A DNA stretch of 64,000 bases. It comes from Naganishia liquefaciens. Lineage: Eukaryota > Basidiomycota > Tremellomycetes > Filobasidiales > Filobasidiaceae. Location: assembly GCA_013423385.1 (NCBI GenBank), contig BLZA01000018.1, positions 124,001-188,000 on the forward strand, in the 5' to 3' direction. Below are positions 29,117 through 41,690 of the stretch, piece by piece (positions within the stretch are counted from its first letter, which is position 1; every line of letters begins with the position of its first letter). Made by a program: the position numbers and the translations under genes. The notes beneath the pieces are model-generated. The model searched no databases, was not told where the DNA came from, and saw nothing but the letters and a program-made list of their open reading frames with translations.

Positions 29117-29539
29117 TAGCTTGTTCTATCTTGGTCACATCGTAAATTTTATTACTACGAGTTTCATGTCCGTCCCAGCGTCAGGGCACATTCGACGTTG
29201 CGTTTTTTGGTTTCCCGAAATTGACATTGCTGAATAGTGGAAGGATTGATCTTTTGAAGAAATGGGCAGCTGACTCCCGAGCTGACTTAAGAGTTGTCTC
29301 GCCAGCAGAGAGCAGAAGTGCCGTGATCGGTCATTGACATCTGTACACAACGATCACAATGTTGCTGCGTCGCGAAATTGGTAGTGAAGTAAGGGGGAAC
29401 TGTCTCTTTGGCTGGGATAATGGTGGGCGGAACGAGCGTGCGTCTCAATTGGATCAATTGAGATATCGACCGAAGAGAAACATTTCAATTTAACAAGCCC
29501 TTCCTGACCTGTGCATATCATCACTGTTATCCAGGCCCG
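29117..29539. other. Intergenic between converging genes, nothing seen
   Basis: 3' ends of the helicase and the ASNSD1-like gene meet here. AT-richer than the genes. No ORF, RNA gene or repeat that I can support. Confidence 0.55.
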
Positions 29540-31947
29540 CTAGCTCTTGATCTTTTGTGCGCCCATCCCTCTAAGCTTTCCCCCCTCTTCGGGCTCCATT
29601 CGCGCCGAGCGAGTCCCGAATTGCATCGCTCTCTTCTTCTTCGATGCTGCGCTTGTCAGATCCGCTTGCTCTGCTGCTATCCTGATGAGACTCTTGTCTC
29701 CTACTCCCTCTGGAAATCGCAGGTCGCATTTTGCATGTATCGGAAACTGCGCGAGCTCATTGACCAAGGATAGGGAAAGGTATGGGAAGCGAGTCTCGAC
29801 GCCATGAGACGAAATGATGCGATCGTCTCGCCCGAGGTTGCGAAACGGCAAGCGATCCAGATCCATTTGCATCTGATTAGAACATCAGAATCGCTCCTAG
29901 GAGAAGTGAAGACAAGCTTACTTCGTCGATTGCGCCCTGCCATCCGTGCACTTCAAAGGCTCTCCGATGGCGTGCGTATCCGCCGAGCAACCTGCAGAAA
30001 GTCAGCTTCGCCACATTCCTCAAATGCGGGACCTACTCGTCTGCACCCAGACCGCTCAACAAGACCTTGGCTTCGCTTTTGTATTCTTCTCGAGATCCCT
30101 CCCTGTCTAAATATCCATGCCGTCTTGCTGCGAACCAGAGCGGCAGGGCGAGACTCTGGAATGTCGTTTAGAGGAGCCTCTTTTGCCTCCTTTCTCACTT
30201 ACTAGGTCCATCTCTGTCAGACGCCGTATTCAGATTAGATAGCCCTGAATTTACGCGAAGAACTTACCTGTATCTGAAGGATACATCAGATCCAGAACGT
30301 TTGAGCGCATCGCTTGACATTCCTAATCCGCTTACATCAGCAAATTGTACTTTACCGACGATCCCGCACAGACTTGATATTTCACGTCAACCTCCACAAA
30401 CCGCCAATCCCTCTCGGGATGAATTCTTTGCAACTCTTCAAGTGTCTCCCGACCCGTCAGGCGGTCTGGCACATCGTAGGGAGACGTCGTTTGCTCTTTT
30501 ACTTCGATATCTGTGGCTTTCTCCTTTCCTTTCAGTCTTCGACGTGCGACCGTTCGTTGTCGTTCTTCCCGCTCTCGTTTAGCGCTGGCTATTGCTCGAG
30601 GATTCTCGAAGGCGACATTCAATAAGTCAATAGGCTCGCCGACGGGAACATAACTAGTCGGATGGGTCTCATCAACGCTGTCGAGAGAAGGCTACGGTTG
30701 ACTAACCTATGGGCAAGATGGGTAATAAAGGCGCAGTCAACACCTCCCGAAAACAAGATGGCGAGACGGGACTGTCTGATGGAAGAGCATATCATGATTG
30801 GACAATCAGTAACGCAAGGCAACAAAACGGGAACGCACCCATCTCTCGGAGGGGGGATATTTTCCACCCTTCGCTTGACGCTCTGAGCCAGACTATCGAT
30901 AAACGCATCGACATATGCTTGATCAGTAACGGGATATCTTGCGCCGACGACTGGGAGAAAGGCTTCCGGCAGAGCGATGCTTTGATTGATTGTGGGTATC
31001 TTGTCCTAATCATCGGGCAGTACGCTCATCAGGGAGACTTCGACTCTGTCGGGGGCTGACTCACGAATTGCATGGATCCAGTGCTGGGGATTCGTTCCAG
31101 TTTCCGTAGAGCGGAAGAACAGTCGACCTACAGGCTTCAGCATCTGATCAGAAAACAGCTCCAACTTACAAAAGCCCACCTTATCCGACTCTACTTTGAC
31201 CTTGTGAATATCCAGAGCCCAGATCCAGCGACAATCGATTTCCTCCATCGCATCTCGTGTTGCTGCGGATGACGCAACGGAAGCGACGGTGAAGACTGAG
31301 CCGGTTGGATACGACATCAAGAGGGACCGTCGGCCGAACACGTCGCGCGCAAAGTATATAGTTCCTGCATCTCGCTGATATCATTAAATTGGTTCAACTG
31401 TAAAGTCAAAGGCTTACATCATAATAGACGAAAGCATACCTGCAAGATCTCAATCAAGTTATTCTGCTTGCCTTTTCAAGAACTCACGGGCCTTCGATTG
31501 TAGCGAGTATCTCAATCAGGAGCGAATCTGTATGGTCGGTCCGATTTTCAAGAGCTTGAAAGAGCATCTCGGTGTCGTTTTGCTCTAGCGCAATGTCCAT
31601 GCCTTCGAAAATCTGCGCAACTTTAGCCCATGTTCCCTTTTGACATTGTCAACCCACCTGCCCATTCCAGCACAAGACATTACCCGACTTTCCGACAAGA
31701 GGCTGTCGGGCGACATGGTCGCCTCGAAGAGCGAGTACGGAAGACACAAATCTCAATCGTATCGTATCTGATTCTCTCTGTACGTCTCTTGTGACCTCTT
31801 GTAGCGAGTCGGGCCCTTCGACGGCGCCAGCAGTTAGCTAGAGTACTTCGCTTTGCGTGGAGAAGCCTTACCTCGTGCAGCAATGCGATCTTTATGAGCG
31901 TCGTCGGGGTCAAGACTTTGTCCAAGGGAAAAGAGTATGCCGCACAT
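29540..31947 (-). CDS. Asparagine synthetase domain-containing protein (ASNSD1-like)
   Basis: A member of the ASNSD1 branch of class-II amidotransferase/asparagine-synthase proteins; its reaction is not established even in other species. The start MCGILFSLGQS gives a Cys at position 2, the Ntn nucleophile position. The synthase half has the PP-loop LAILFSGGVDCAFI (about 30690-30790). The C-terminus matches the family closely: DLDRLPFRNLGRDDRIIS, HGVETRFPYLSLSLV, LRFPEGVGDKSLIR and KKRAMQFGTRSARME. About ten short introns break the frame. It is divergent from VMA12, with 371 bp between ATGs. Confidence 0.85.
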
Positions 31948-32318
31948 GGCGACTGATGTGGTCTCACAATCTCTGGACCAGAGGGGAGATTGTGGGTTTC
32001 GGGCATGAAGAGCTTTATGAAGATGCCACTCGAAGAGACATTTCCCATAGGATAGCTGTCAGGATGCTTGCGCCATTGAGTTTATCCGTAAGTCTCGTCA
32101 TAATAGGCGGGCACAGTATGTTCTCAAACCCGACCAATAATGAGAAACAGTGGGGTTTCTCTTCTTGCAGCTCACAATTCAAAACCTTTTACATTTTCTT
32201 GCTTCAGACTTTGTACACAATTGCAAAAGGCTCGAGGCAATCGACAAAGTAAACAAGCTTTCAGCGACAACTTCGGGAGCAACGCTTGCTCTCCCTCTAA
32301 CAGGCTTCTTCGCCATCA
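31948..32318. promoter_or_regulatory. Shared divergent promoter of the ASNSD1-like gene and VMA12
   Basis: Head-to-head start codons at 31947 (-) and 32319 (+). Both promoters must lie in these 371 bp. I see no specific factor site or extra gene. Confidence 0.55.
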
Positions 32319-33332
32319 ATGTCCGACGCCACGCTCATCTCTATCACGCCGGACTTGGAGGAGTCACTGAAACTCTTACAAAGCGACAGATTTCAACTTT
32401 CCGACGAGGTCCGACGTCGTATCTCCGAGAGCCTGTCGGAATATGCCAAACTTCAAAGCGAGATCGCCATGGAAGCGTCCGAGTCGGGACACAACACGAC
32501 GCAGAAGGGAAACGTCTACATTCCGTATTCAACACTACTAGAGATCAGACGATGGTCAAGGTTGCCGAAAAGTAGCAGGGCTCTCGCACGTGCACAAATC
32601 GGTGAGTTCACTCAGGTTTCCGTCAACGTCGCTGAAGTCATCCAGACGCAAATCGCTATAGCATGATTGCACTATGCGCTGGAACGAGAGCATTCACATC
32701 ATCCGCTCAAGAACGTCTGTTCAAAACAGACCCAACAGCAGTAAGTCGGCATTAGGAAACCAAAGACCGGATGCTCGAGCTTTATGCATAGGCATCCGCA
32801 TTTCTGCCCTCGACATTCCATTCCAAACCCAAATCCATCGCCGGCGAATACAGGTCAATACGAAAAGAAATCTCGACGGTTCTCAATGTACTCTTCAGCA
32901 TCGGAGGCGTCGGCGGCGCAGTCTACGTCGTTGCTCATACATCGGCCGGCATGAGTCAGGAATCTGTAAGCCCATCGCACACATCGCCTCCCCAATGTCG
33001 TTTGTTCTTAATATCCTGGACAGGCTATACTTCTTGCCTTTTTCGCGGCGGCTGTCACTGCCTTTGCCGAGATCTGGCTCTGGGTTGCATACTCCCGCCG
33101 CTCTGCAAGACGGGCTAAGGAAGGGGAAGCGTTGAGGCTTGCGGAGATGAGACAGGCGGGACCAAGTGAGGTGGAGAGCGAGGTACCGGATAAGCCAGAG
33201 TTGAAGGAAATATCTGCGGACCCGTTGGACGAGAAGTCGCAAGGCGAGATACCAAACCATATGATACCGTCAAAAACTACTGAAAAGAGAGAGATTCGGC
33301 TGCGGCGGAGGCCTCTGGGGGAAGCCCTGTAA
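32319..33332 (+). CDS. VMA12: VMA12/VPH2 (TMEM199)-like V-ATPase assembly factor
   Basis: ER membrane protein needed to assemble the Vo sector of the vacuolar ATPase. The cytosolic part starts MSDATLISITPDLEESLKL; then after introns comes SIAGEYRSIRKEIS, matching the EYxS(I/M) element before the membrane hairpin of this family. Two hydrophobic segments follow: LNVLFSIGGVGGAVYVVAH and AILLAFFAAAVTAFAEIWLW. The tail is charged (RRSARRAREGEALR onward). Introns lie at about 32600-32660, 32750-32840 and 32970-33024. Length and topology fit Vma12. Family call rests on these motifs without a search. Confidence 0.72.
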
Positions 33333-33433
33333 TGGGCAATATGAATCATGTAGAACAATTATGCGATAATTCGATCCGCAGATACAACTGAAAGAATCAC
33401 TGATAGTTCCCACTAAGCTCATAAGCTCTTCCG

Positions 33434-34640
33434 CTAGACCCACAAGCTCTCCCTGGCCCATCGTCGATCCCGCTCCCAGATCTCCTCGACGACCCAACCA
33501 CCCGCTCGTATTCTCTCCGCATCCGGTCCATGAGCTTTCCGCTGAGCTTCGTACGTCGGTGGATCATGCAATCCACCTGCTGGCAATTTCAAACTCGGAC
33601 TTGGCGCAAAGAACGGAAAGGGCACATAGGGACCGGCATATAATGGTGACATGGGCGTTGTATCCTCCTTCCCTCGGTACTCGTGCGACGTGACGACAGG
33701 TTTCGTCGGTATTGGTGTCGGAGCGGATCCAGCCTTTCGCCTCTCCAACCTTTTGTACGCGCTCTCGCCTGTTCCGCCATTCCGAATGTCTTCAAGTGCA
33801 CTTTGTTTCCCCGCTTCGCGCTCTTGTGCCTCGCGTTCCTCTTCTTCCCGTGCGCGTTGGGCGTTCAGCTCGCGTGTCCGACGAAGTTCGGAATCGAGGG
33901 CGCTTTGTCTGATACTCTCTTCTCGTGCGCGATTGATGTTGTTTGAGATCTGAGATGCATTCGAATTTGTGTAATCTGTGATCCGTTTTTCCGTTTCAGC
34001 ACGGTCAATGTCGTTGATCAAATTGTATGCTGAGAGGGTGTCAGAGATCCGAATGGCCCAATGGCTCTGTGGAGACTCACTGATGTCTTCGACCATCTCC
34101 AGGTAATCGTTATATTCTCGTTCTGTAGCAAAATCGTCGCGCTCTTTATTGAATCTAAAGGCTTGTTATCAGCAGCAATCCTTTCTCTGTGCGAAACGGA
34201 GCAATCGCTTGATATTCGGCAAACGCCATCTGTCCTGGTCAAGCGCACTACAACGGGCTTGATCATCTCTGGAAACAGAACCCTACTCACATTGCGCCAA
34301 TTCTTCTCCTCACGCCAACCTCCTTCTCGACTCCCAGATCCTCGAATGTCTGATGTATAAAATTCGTCTTCCGCAAGATCCGAGTGCATCCCTCATGCGG
34401 ACATTTTCCCGCTCCAATACTGAATAAATGATCAACACACCGCTCGCATAGCTTGTGATAACACGGACTGATCAACAGTCGTAGTGAAGGTTTCGAGTAC
34501 CGATCTGTCTTGCAGATGGGGCACATGTCATTTGGCGAGCGGTATTCCGGGAGTCGGTTCGAAGGGTCTGTGATGCCGGATTGAAAGAGTTGGCTGTCAG
34601 CGGCGATGCCAACTGTGTCGAGCATGTCGGAGCGTGACAT
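33434..34640 (-). CDS. TFB3: TFB3/MAT1, RING subunit of TFIIH and CDK-activating kinase
   Basis: Assembles the CDK7-cyclin H kinase and bridges it to core TFIIH. The N-terminal C3HC4 RING is clear: CPICKTDRY, then LLISPCYHKLCERCVD, CPHEGC, and the MAT1 hallmark TFEDLGVEKEVGVRRRI. Next come YNDYLEMVEDI (over an intron), a long Arg/Glu coiled coil (about residues 150-215), and a Pro-rich C-terminus ending in RRWARESLWV. Two or three introns lie within 34030-34300. ATG at 34640, stop at 33434, about 100 bp from the convergent VMA12 stop. Confidence 0.88.
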
Positions 34641-35406
34641 GATGAGATCGTGATGAGAGACAGACAGGATCAGATGGAGGAGAGACCCGCAGGAGTATTA
34701 TCTGACTTGGACAACGGTATACGGGATGCCTATGATGACCAATACGACTGTCACGTGAGACGGTGTCTCACCAACATCTATGCGAACAGACATTATTGAC
34801 TCGCGACTTGCCATGCTGTCCTGCTTACCAGGGTTCTCGCCTGGCATCTCAAAAGCGTCAACCGTCTCGAGTCCGGGCTACATGTAGATGGCTGCTTGCA
34901 ACCTCTCGCATATCCTGAATCCTTATTCCGCGGCGCGTAGCGGGAATCAATCGACATTCTCCCTGTGCAGCAAAGCATGGAACGCATAATCTGGCGAGTC
35001 CACGAAGACGGGAGGGCTCCCGCCAACGACACTGAGGTCAGCGAAGAGCTTCCATAGCCAGTTCCGTCTCGATAGCATGGACATCAATTTCCAACGTTCA
35101 GGCTTCGCCTTTGTCACTTCCGCCTACTTCGTTCGTCCAGTTCAACTGCTGATGCGACCTTAAAATCATCACTATACAAGGCATTCGGATGAAGGCCGGT
35201 GCATGGGCTAAAACTACATTTGGAAAGGATCTCCTCGGATAGACTGAAAGATCTACATGTCATGTCCGCTAGCAGGCTGCCTGAAAGGATGGTTGGCCAT
35301 GAACTAATGAAGCGAAGTATGAATTGTGAAAGGGGGGAATGGCAGTCCGCATGATGTGAGGCCTGAGCACGATGGACGCGCAAGGATTTTGACCTGATTG
35401 CAGCAT
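34641..35406. other. Spacer of about 770 bp, no gene seen
   Basis: Lies between the TFB3 start (-) and the end of a small minus-strand gene. Short ORFs on both strands have no recognisable content. No tRNA fold was found by eye. Confidence 0.45.
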
Positions 35407-36194
35407 TCACTGCCTGGTCATACCAGCGTCGGATATTCCGAGACTGTTAAACATCGCAAATGCAGCGTGGGCATCAGGCTGGATGTCTATGTATCAGTAG
35501 TGCAGCTTCACACTGTGATCGATGAATACTCACATCCAGAGTCTGGGTTTTCGGCCTGCTGCTTGACGCTGCTTTGTTTTCTTTTCCGCTACTCCTTCCG
35601 GGCGTTCTGTCGATCTGCATGCTCTGGTTGTCCTTGACGACATAGGCGCCAGATCGGGCTTGTTTCTGTAACTCATACCGAATGTATGAGCGATGACGGC
35701 ACATATTTGGAGTTAGCAGAACTCACCCCGTCAACTTTTGCCTCGGTCTTTCGACGTCTCTCATTCAATTTGCCAACCTGCTCCTCTCCCTTCGTTCCAT
35801 TTGGTTTTTCTTCCAACAGTCTATCCATCCTCCCTCCTTTGGCTTCCGCTGCTCGCGTTCGTTTCTGCATCTCCAGCCGCTTGAACTGCCTCGCAAATTG
35901 AAGTGCCTCAAGACTCCGTAGATTGGTTGAATGACTGGATCGCTTCCTCTCGGGCTTGTCTCTGAATCTCGAAAATGCAGCAGTTTTGGGGAAGGGCTTG
36001 GGTTTGTCTGGTCGCGAATCTGATGCCGCAACCATCGAGTCCTCGAGAATCTTGCCAGATTCTGCCGTTCTGGATCCTACTTGGAGCGTCGTCCTGTCCT
36101 GCTGAGCGGGAGGCTTTTCAGAGAAGAGTTGGCTTTCAGAGCTTGTGGATGACGGCGGATCTTGAAGGGATTTCTGGTATGAGATCGCAGACAT
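35407..36194 (-). CDS. Unknown small basic, probably disordered protein
   Basis: Not recognised. Exon 1 (35727-36194) encodes about 155 residues: a Ser/Thr-rich head, then a Lys/Arg-rich middle (RFRDKPERKRS) and a helical segment (LEALQFARQFKRLEMQKRTR). Exon 2 (about 35535-35671) reads LQKQARSGAYVVKDNQSM and a basic SSGKENKAASSSRPK. The C-terminal exon is uncertain: one reading ends FNSLGISDAGMTRQ at 35407, others stop by 35411 or 35474. Charge and coiled-coil character suggest a nuclear or chromatin-associated protein, but that is a guess. Confidence 0.45.
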
Positions 36195-36467
36195 GCTTGA
36201 GGCGATCTGTCAGATAAGGATGACATAGCGAAGAATCAAGTCACGATTTAGCACAAAGGAGCCACTGCTCGGCTCACAGGGTCGACCACGATCAGGGGTT
36301 ATGAATTCTTCGTCCGGGAGATCAAGACAACCCTTGGAACGTGAGTCATTGGCAGATTACCATCAGCGCTTGTGAATGAGTATCTTCTACTCATGTCAAT
36401 CACACGTCAATTTTACCCCTATCTTGTCCAACGTGCATAGCAGTGATTCTTATACTCTATATGCAAA

Positions 36468-39387
36468 CTACAACTCCATCAATACGTTGGTGCTAGAAAC
36501 GTTGCTTCGCTGCTCCTTCAATGCGAGACACTTTTTCACGAATTCGTCGACTGGGAGCGTTGCGCTTCGGCCCTTCTTTTCGTCGTCACGAGATCGACAG
36601 TTGACTGACTGGTCACGCTTTTCGTCCTCACCGACAACTGGGAAAAGTCAACAATCTTCGCTACCAAGCAGTCACGTCAGGTGAGACTTACCGAGGATGA
36701 AGTTCCAACGAGCGATTTCAGCGTTCAGAATCTTCTTCTTGAGCGTGTCTCCGGTGATGTCAGTCTCCGAGAAGATTCCAACATTCCAGAGCTTCTTGGC
36801 GACTTCAGCAGCATACTCGTTCTGCAAAATTAGAATGCGTTAGCGTATGCTCTGAAGCGCTTGAGCATCGTGACTTACGTAGGCTGCAGCAACAGGTACA
36901 ACGATCACTTGACGAGGAGAGACCCAAAATGGCCTGCGAGAAGATCAGCACATCACATATATATCGAGGGTCATCGCACTTACCAGTTGCCGGCACAATG
37001 TTCCGTCAAGATACCGATAAATCGTTCAAGACTACCCAAGATGGCTCGATGAATCATGACCGGTCGCACGAGGTCGTTCTCTCCCTCCTTAGCCGGGGCT
37101 CGGTATTGAAGCTTGAAACGTTCCGGCAAGTTGAAATCGAGCTGCAATCATGTCAGCAAGGTATTTCAAATACGGGGCAAACAGACTTCACGCACCTGAA
37201 TAGTGGCGCACTGGAATTCTCGCTTGAGCGCGTCACTGATAGCGATATCGATCTTGGGACCGTAGAACTGCAAACAGATTAACGATGCAATATAACATTA
37301 ATATCGCAGAGCGACTTACAGCACCGTCCTCCTCGTTGAGCTTCCAGTTGTTGGGGAACACGCGGTCCAAGACAGACTTCAATTGAGACTCGGCCTTGTC
37401 CCAGACAGCGATGTCGCCGATGAACTTGTTGGGGTTTCGCGTGGACAATCCGACCTTGTAGGTGAAGCCAAGAGCGCCGTAGACGGCCTCCATTAGGTCG
37501 AAGACACCGGCAATCTCACTTTCGATCTGCTCAAGAAATCAGTACATGCATTCTATCACTATCCGCAAAAAACTAACCTGGTCCGGCGTACAGAAGATGT
37601 GAGCGTCATCCTGCACGAATCGCCTGACTCTAGTCAATCCACTCAACGCGCCACTTGCTTCGTTTCGGTGCAAGACACCAAACTCGGCCATTCGGATGGG
37701 CAACTCCTTGTATGAACGCTCACGCGCGTCGAAAATAAGACAGTGACCCGGGCAGTTCATGGGCTTCATGGCGAACTTTTCCTTGTCGACCTCGAGCTGG
37801 AACATGTCCTCGGCGTAATTCTGCCAATGACCCGAGGTTTCCCAAAGCTTGGAGTTGTAGATATTCGGCGAGCCGACTGAGCAAGCATCAGCATCTTGCT
37901 GAAGCTTCGAGGTCTTCTAGGTCAATTACCTTCAACGTAGCCTCGCTTGTGGTATTCCGTCTGTGCAAGGGTCAGACAAGTCTTATAGATGTTACGCACG
38001 ACTTACTCGAATGAATTGCTGCAGCGTGTTGTAGATTCGCTGACCCATGGGCAAGAAGAATGCGCTTCCGGGGCTCAAATCGTGGAACATGAACAATTCC
38101 TGCTGCTTTCCTATTCTTCGGTGGTCTCGCTTCTCGGCTTCCTCAATGAACTTCTTGTATTCTGTGAGCTGTTTGCTATCCGGGAACGAGATACCGTAGA
38201 GTCGCTGGAGGGTATCGTTCTTGGCGTCTGCCAAAAAGTAGGAAGAGGAGTTCTACCAAACATTGTCAGCGATTTAGCGGTAACATCGAATGAGCCCGTT
38301 TCTCACTTTGGTGATGGCCATCGCCTTGATTCGTCCGGTGTGCGGCACGTGGGGACCTCGACAGAAATCGATCAAAGGTCCACAACGGTAAACGGTAGAC
38401 GAGGTACCGTCCGGCACCTGGTTCTGGATGTAATGCTGCTTGTATTTGTTGTACTGCGAAGCGGAGCTTCAGCTCCAGCACAGAGACCTGTAAATCAGAC
38501 TCACGGAGAACATTTCCAACAAAGCCTCCTTTGGAAGCTCAAGACGCTCAAATGGCTGCTTCTCCTTGACGGCCTTCTTGAAGGATGCTTCCAGTCCCGG
38601 GAAGTCGGCAGGGGTGATGGGTCTGGAGGAGATTAGGGAAATCTAATATAATCAATTTTTCAACTCACCGGTTGTCCTTCAAACGCATTTCGTAAAAGAA
38701 ACCTCCACTCTCCTGCGGTGGACCGTAACCAAGACAGCAGTCGTCCATGCACTTTTCACAAGCTTCACCGAGAACGTGTGCCGACGAATGCCAGAAGACT
38801 TGACGGGCCTCATAATCGTTGTCCGGTGAATCGAAGTCAAGAAGAGCGAGGGAGCAAGAGCCCTCCAAAGGACGATGAAGATCCCATAGATTGCCGTCAA
38901 CCTTGGAAATGATGACCCTCTCGGCCAAACTCTTTGCGATACCCTCGGCGATCTTGAACGGCGTAGTCTCCCAGCTCGTGCCCTTGATCACCTTTCCATC
39001 TGGCAGCGTGACCTCGATCTCCTGCCTTGGCAATTGCGCGATCCGATCCTCGTATTCCTTCTTGTACTTGTCGAAGATGGCATTTCGGTGCGCGAAGAAT
39101 TCCGGTTCGGGGTTGAGTTCGGAGACGGTGTCGGACCCTGCGGCCTGCTTCTTTTCCTTCTTAGGCTTGGCTACGCCTTGCTTTTGGGCGGCTGCGACCT
39201 GAGCAGCTTCGGCAGCACTATGGGCCTCCGAGGTGGTGGCTACCGGCTGAGCGTTGGGTTGAGCGGAAGACTCGGCGGTGGACATGGCGCGAAAAGCAGC
39301 AGTAGAGCGGAGTTGATACCGTTGAAAGTGGGGAACGGCTGGTCTGAATGCTGTGATTGCTCGCCTTGTTAAAACAGCGAAACGCAT
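36468..39387 (-). CDS. THS1: Threonyl-tRNA synthetase, probably dual cytosolic/mitochondrial
   Basis: Charges tRNA-Thr. The first ATG (39387) gives [20 protein letters not shown], an Arg-rich amphipathic leader typical of mitochondrial import; a second in-frame ATG at 39285 ([14 protein letters not shown]) would give the cytosolic form. Domains in order: Lys-rich linker, TGS domain ([14 protein letters not shown]), editing domain with [12 protein letters not shown], catalytic core with [13 protein letters not shown], motif 2 [27 protein letters not shown], and C-terminal anticodon-binding domain ([22 protein letters not shown]). The end reads [17 protein letters not shown] and stops at 36468. 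About ten introns. No second ThrRS is seen in the window. Confidence 0.9.
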
Positions 39388-40272
39388 GCAAACGGTGCGA
39401 AGAGCAAGCCAAATGGTCAATGTTCAGGTTTACTAGTCAATCGATCTCAACATTCCGGTCTCACATGGCTTCTGCGCTTTTCTTCAAGCGCGTTTCAGCG
39501 GCAGCAAAGCGACAGATAGGGAACGTTGCGTAACCAGTACCTGGTGGGCCAGCTGTTCAGCCGGACAGTGGGGGCAGGGAATAGGCAGAGACGCTGCTCT
39601 AGGCTCGCCTTGCCCTCCTCCTAGATCTCTGAATTTATTCAAATATGCTTTGATGATATACGACAGAAAAATAACTTCGTTCCCTCATTCCCCAGTACTA
39701 ACGTGTGATCCTGCAGCTGAGGCGATGCGACTGACCCAGCAGCTATCAAGGTCTCCAGATCGCAAAGCCATCCCCTGAAGGTCATCGTACGACGAATGTG
39801 AGGTCTCTTGGGATATACACTTGAACCGAGACTCATGGGGCCCACAGCGGACCCATTACATACCGTTGAGGTAATAGACATCCCGCAGTCGGAACAGGAC
39901 AGCTGCCACCTGCCAAGCTTGAGTCTTCGAGCTCGAACAGGCAAATCAGGAGCAGACTGGAAGCAGGAGGGGGTCGAACAAATGAGATAATCTCGTGCCC
40001 GAAATCCGCCTACATCCATCTGTCACAGCGAATTGTTCCGCACGCGCCTTATCGTTCCGCCGTACCCCCTGTCACTATCAGTATCTGCCTGCCCATATAC
40101 CGACTTCCCAGTTCTGAGCGAAGTCGTCGTCGAAACAAGCTCTCCTCTTGCCGAAATTTCAGATCGAAAGCATCCTTGGTGGCCGGGAAAGCGCTTTTTC
40201 AGGTGACAAGGGTCCCCACTCGACCTGCCCGTTATTTTCTAATGAAGTCCCGACACTTGAGGCTCATGGCTA
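39388..40272. other. Spacer of about 890 bp, no supported gene
   Basis: Promoter side of the ThrRS gene. A minus-strand ORF at 39639-40019 (126 codons) lacks any motif and its composition does not persuade me. Confidence 0.4.
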
Positions 40273-40605
40273 TCAGGTCCATGAAATCTGGATCGCTCGG
40301 GCGATTTTGAGGACCTGATACAAGCCGCCTCCACCCGGTATGAAGTCACGACTGCCGAACATAGACAATCGCGACTGATCGTTCTTCAAGGTACAATAAG
40401 CCATCTTCCACTTTTCTTCACTCATGTAGCCATCAATAAATGGAGTGATGCTTTGGAGAGCCTCGGAATCGTATTCTTCGATCTCGCAAAGACGAGCGTC
40501 TGCGATCAGCCGGAGATGCGTCACGGCAACAGGTGTTTGGTGTTCACACCATATCGCCCATGCACGCACTTCGTCCACGATTTCCTCGATCCAGAGAGGA
40601 TCCAT
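40273..40605 (-). CDS. Hypothetical protein or gene remnant
   Basis: A 110-codon ORF with a true ATG (40605) and protein-like content (WIEEIVDEVRAWAIWCEHQ, IEEYDSEALQSITPFIDGY, GSRDFIPGGGGLYQVLKIAR). I do not recognise it. A possible acceptor just upstream of the ATG suggests it may be the last exon of a longer or decayed gene. It sits at the left edge of the gene-poor stretch. Confidence 0.3.
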   Translation of the reverse strand: MDPLWIEEIVDEVRAWAIWCEHQTPVAVTHLRLIADARLCEIEEYDSEALQSITPFIDGYMSEEKWKMAYCTLKNDQSRLSMFGSRDFIPGGGGLYQVLKIARAIQISWT

Positions 40606-41097
40606 CCCCTTGCTTCACTTGTAGGGCTCCCTGTGCAAGGCTGTTTCCACCCCTATCAAGCTGTTGAAGGGCATATTCCGCCTTGTTCGAATGTCGAGGC
40701 GCATGGACGAACACTTCGGTATCGTTTTTGCAGTAGCAATGCGGCAGTGATAGATTCTTGTGAACTCGCTTTCTTGGCGACTCTGAGTGTCATTTCTTAA
40801 AGTATGACTAGCAGTTTGACTTCACTACGTGATGCTACTGCAAAGGGCGTGAAGGCGATGTTGATTCATGCTTCCCTTATTCGCTTTTCCCGAGCTGTAC
40901 ATCATCGTGTTTGCTGAAGCGGCCGGCCCAATCAAGGCAGTACGCTGTGCCCTTAATACATGAAGGGTTGTATTAATGATTTCTTACGTCAAGCTAAGTG
41001 CCTTTGTAGAAAAGGAGACTGTGCAAGGACACTGTATATTGAGTTCTTGACACTGGCCCGCAAACTTCTCGCTCCATTCTTTGCAATCGTCGCCCGA

Positions 41098-41690
41098 AGA
41101 CTTAACGGATCAGCGTCAGGCAGGTGCACAAATCCGCGTTTATATCAAGGTGGCCGAGGGAAGGTGCGTTGTCGCAATGGCGGTAATATCCGCGCCGCCT
41201 GTTAACTCACGAAAGGGATCTCCGCGTACTACCTCCGTAGTCAGCGGTACGACCTTGGAGATGCCAAGTGCAGGGTAGACGACATTACGGCGGGAGCCAA
41301 ATGACCGCTAGGGCGGCGGTCGAGGAAGTATAACGTGGCTAGGTAAGCCCATTGAACCCGTGCTGAGTCCCGCACTGTACGCTGACTTAACACTTCAAGT
41401 GGGAATGCTTATGTCGACAGGAAGGTTACGCCTGGAGATCACTAGTCGGTACTTGCCGAAGGCCTTCTCCACAAGCATGGCAAACATTTTTCGATCTTAG
41501 CGTAACGTGCGGGATCATGCAGGAGGCATCGCATCCGACCAATCCAGACGCGCATCTTTAGATTGGTCGCGGTCATGGCCACATAGGATTGTTGACTCCG
41601 TGTCCGAAGCGTAGATAGTCTGGCATATCCTACATCGAGACAGGATATCTTGTATTGAACACAAGTCATATAGGGATATAGCATCGAGCT
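41098..41690 (+). pseudogene. Truncated copy 2 of the SGNH gene 3' end
   Basis: Diverged duplicate of positions 1-580, in opposite orientation. It begins inside the exon that encodes GARIRVDIKVAEGR in the full gene (here GAQIRVYIKVAEGR) and keeps the equivalent of intron 461-521 and the TTACTACCTCCGTAGTCAGC-like exon start in altered form. It then continues past the stop region into the same downstream flank. It lacks the membrane anchor, all SGNH blocks and most of the coding region, so it cannot encode the enzyme. Retained intron and flank show a DNA-level duplication. Confidence 0.8.

Noticed and set aside
34641-35406. Possible tRNA gene in the spacer
   Set aside because: I looked for A and B box pairs and a foldable acceptor stem by eye and found none that fit.
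39639-40019. 126-codon minus-strand ORF upstream of ThrRS
   Set aside because: No motif, no homologous feel, and it sits in the presumed promoter region.
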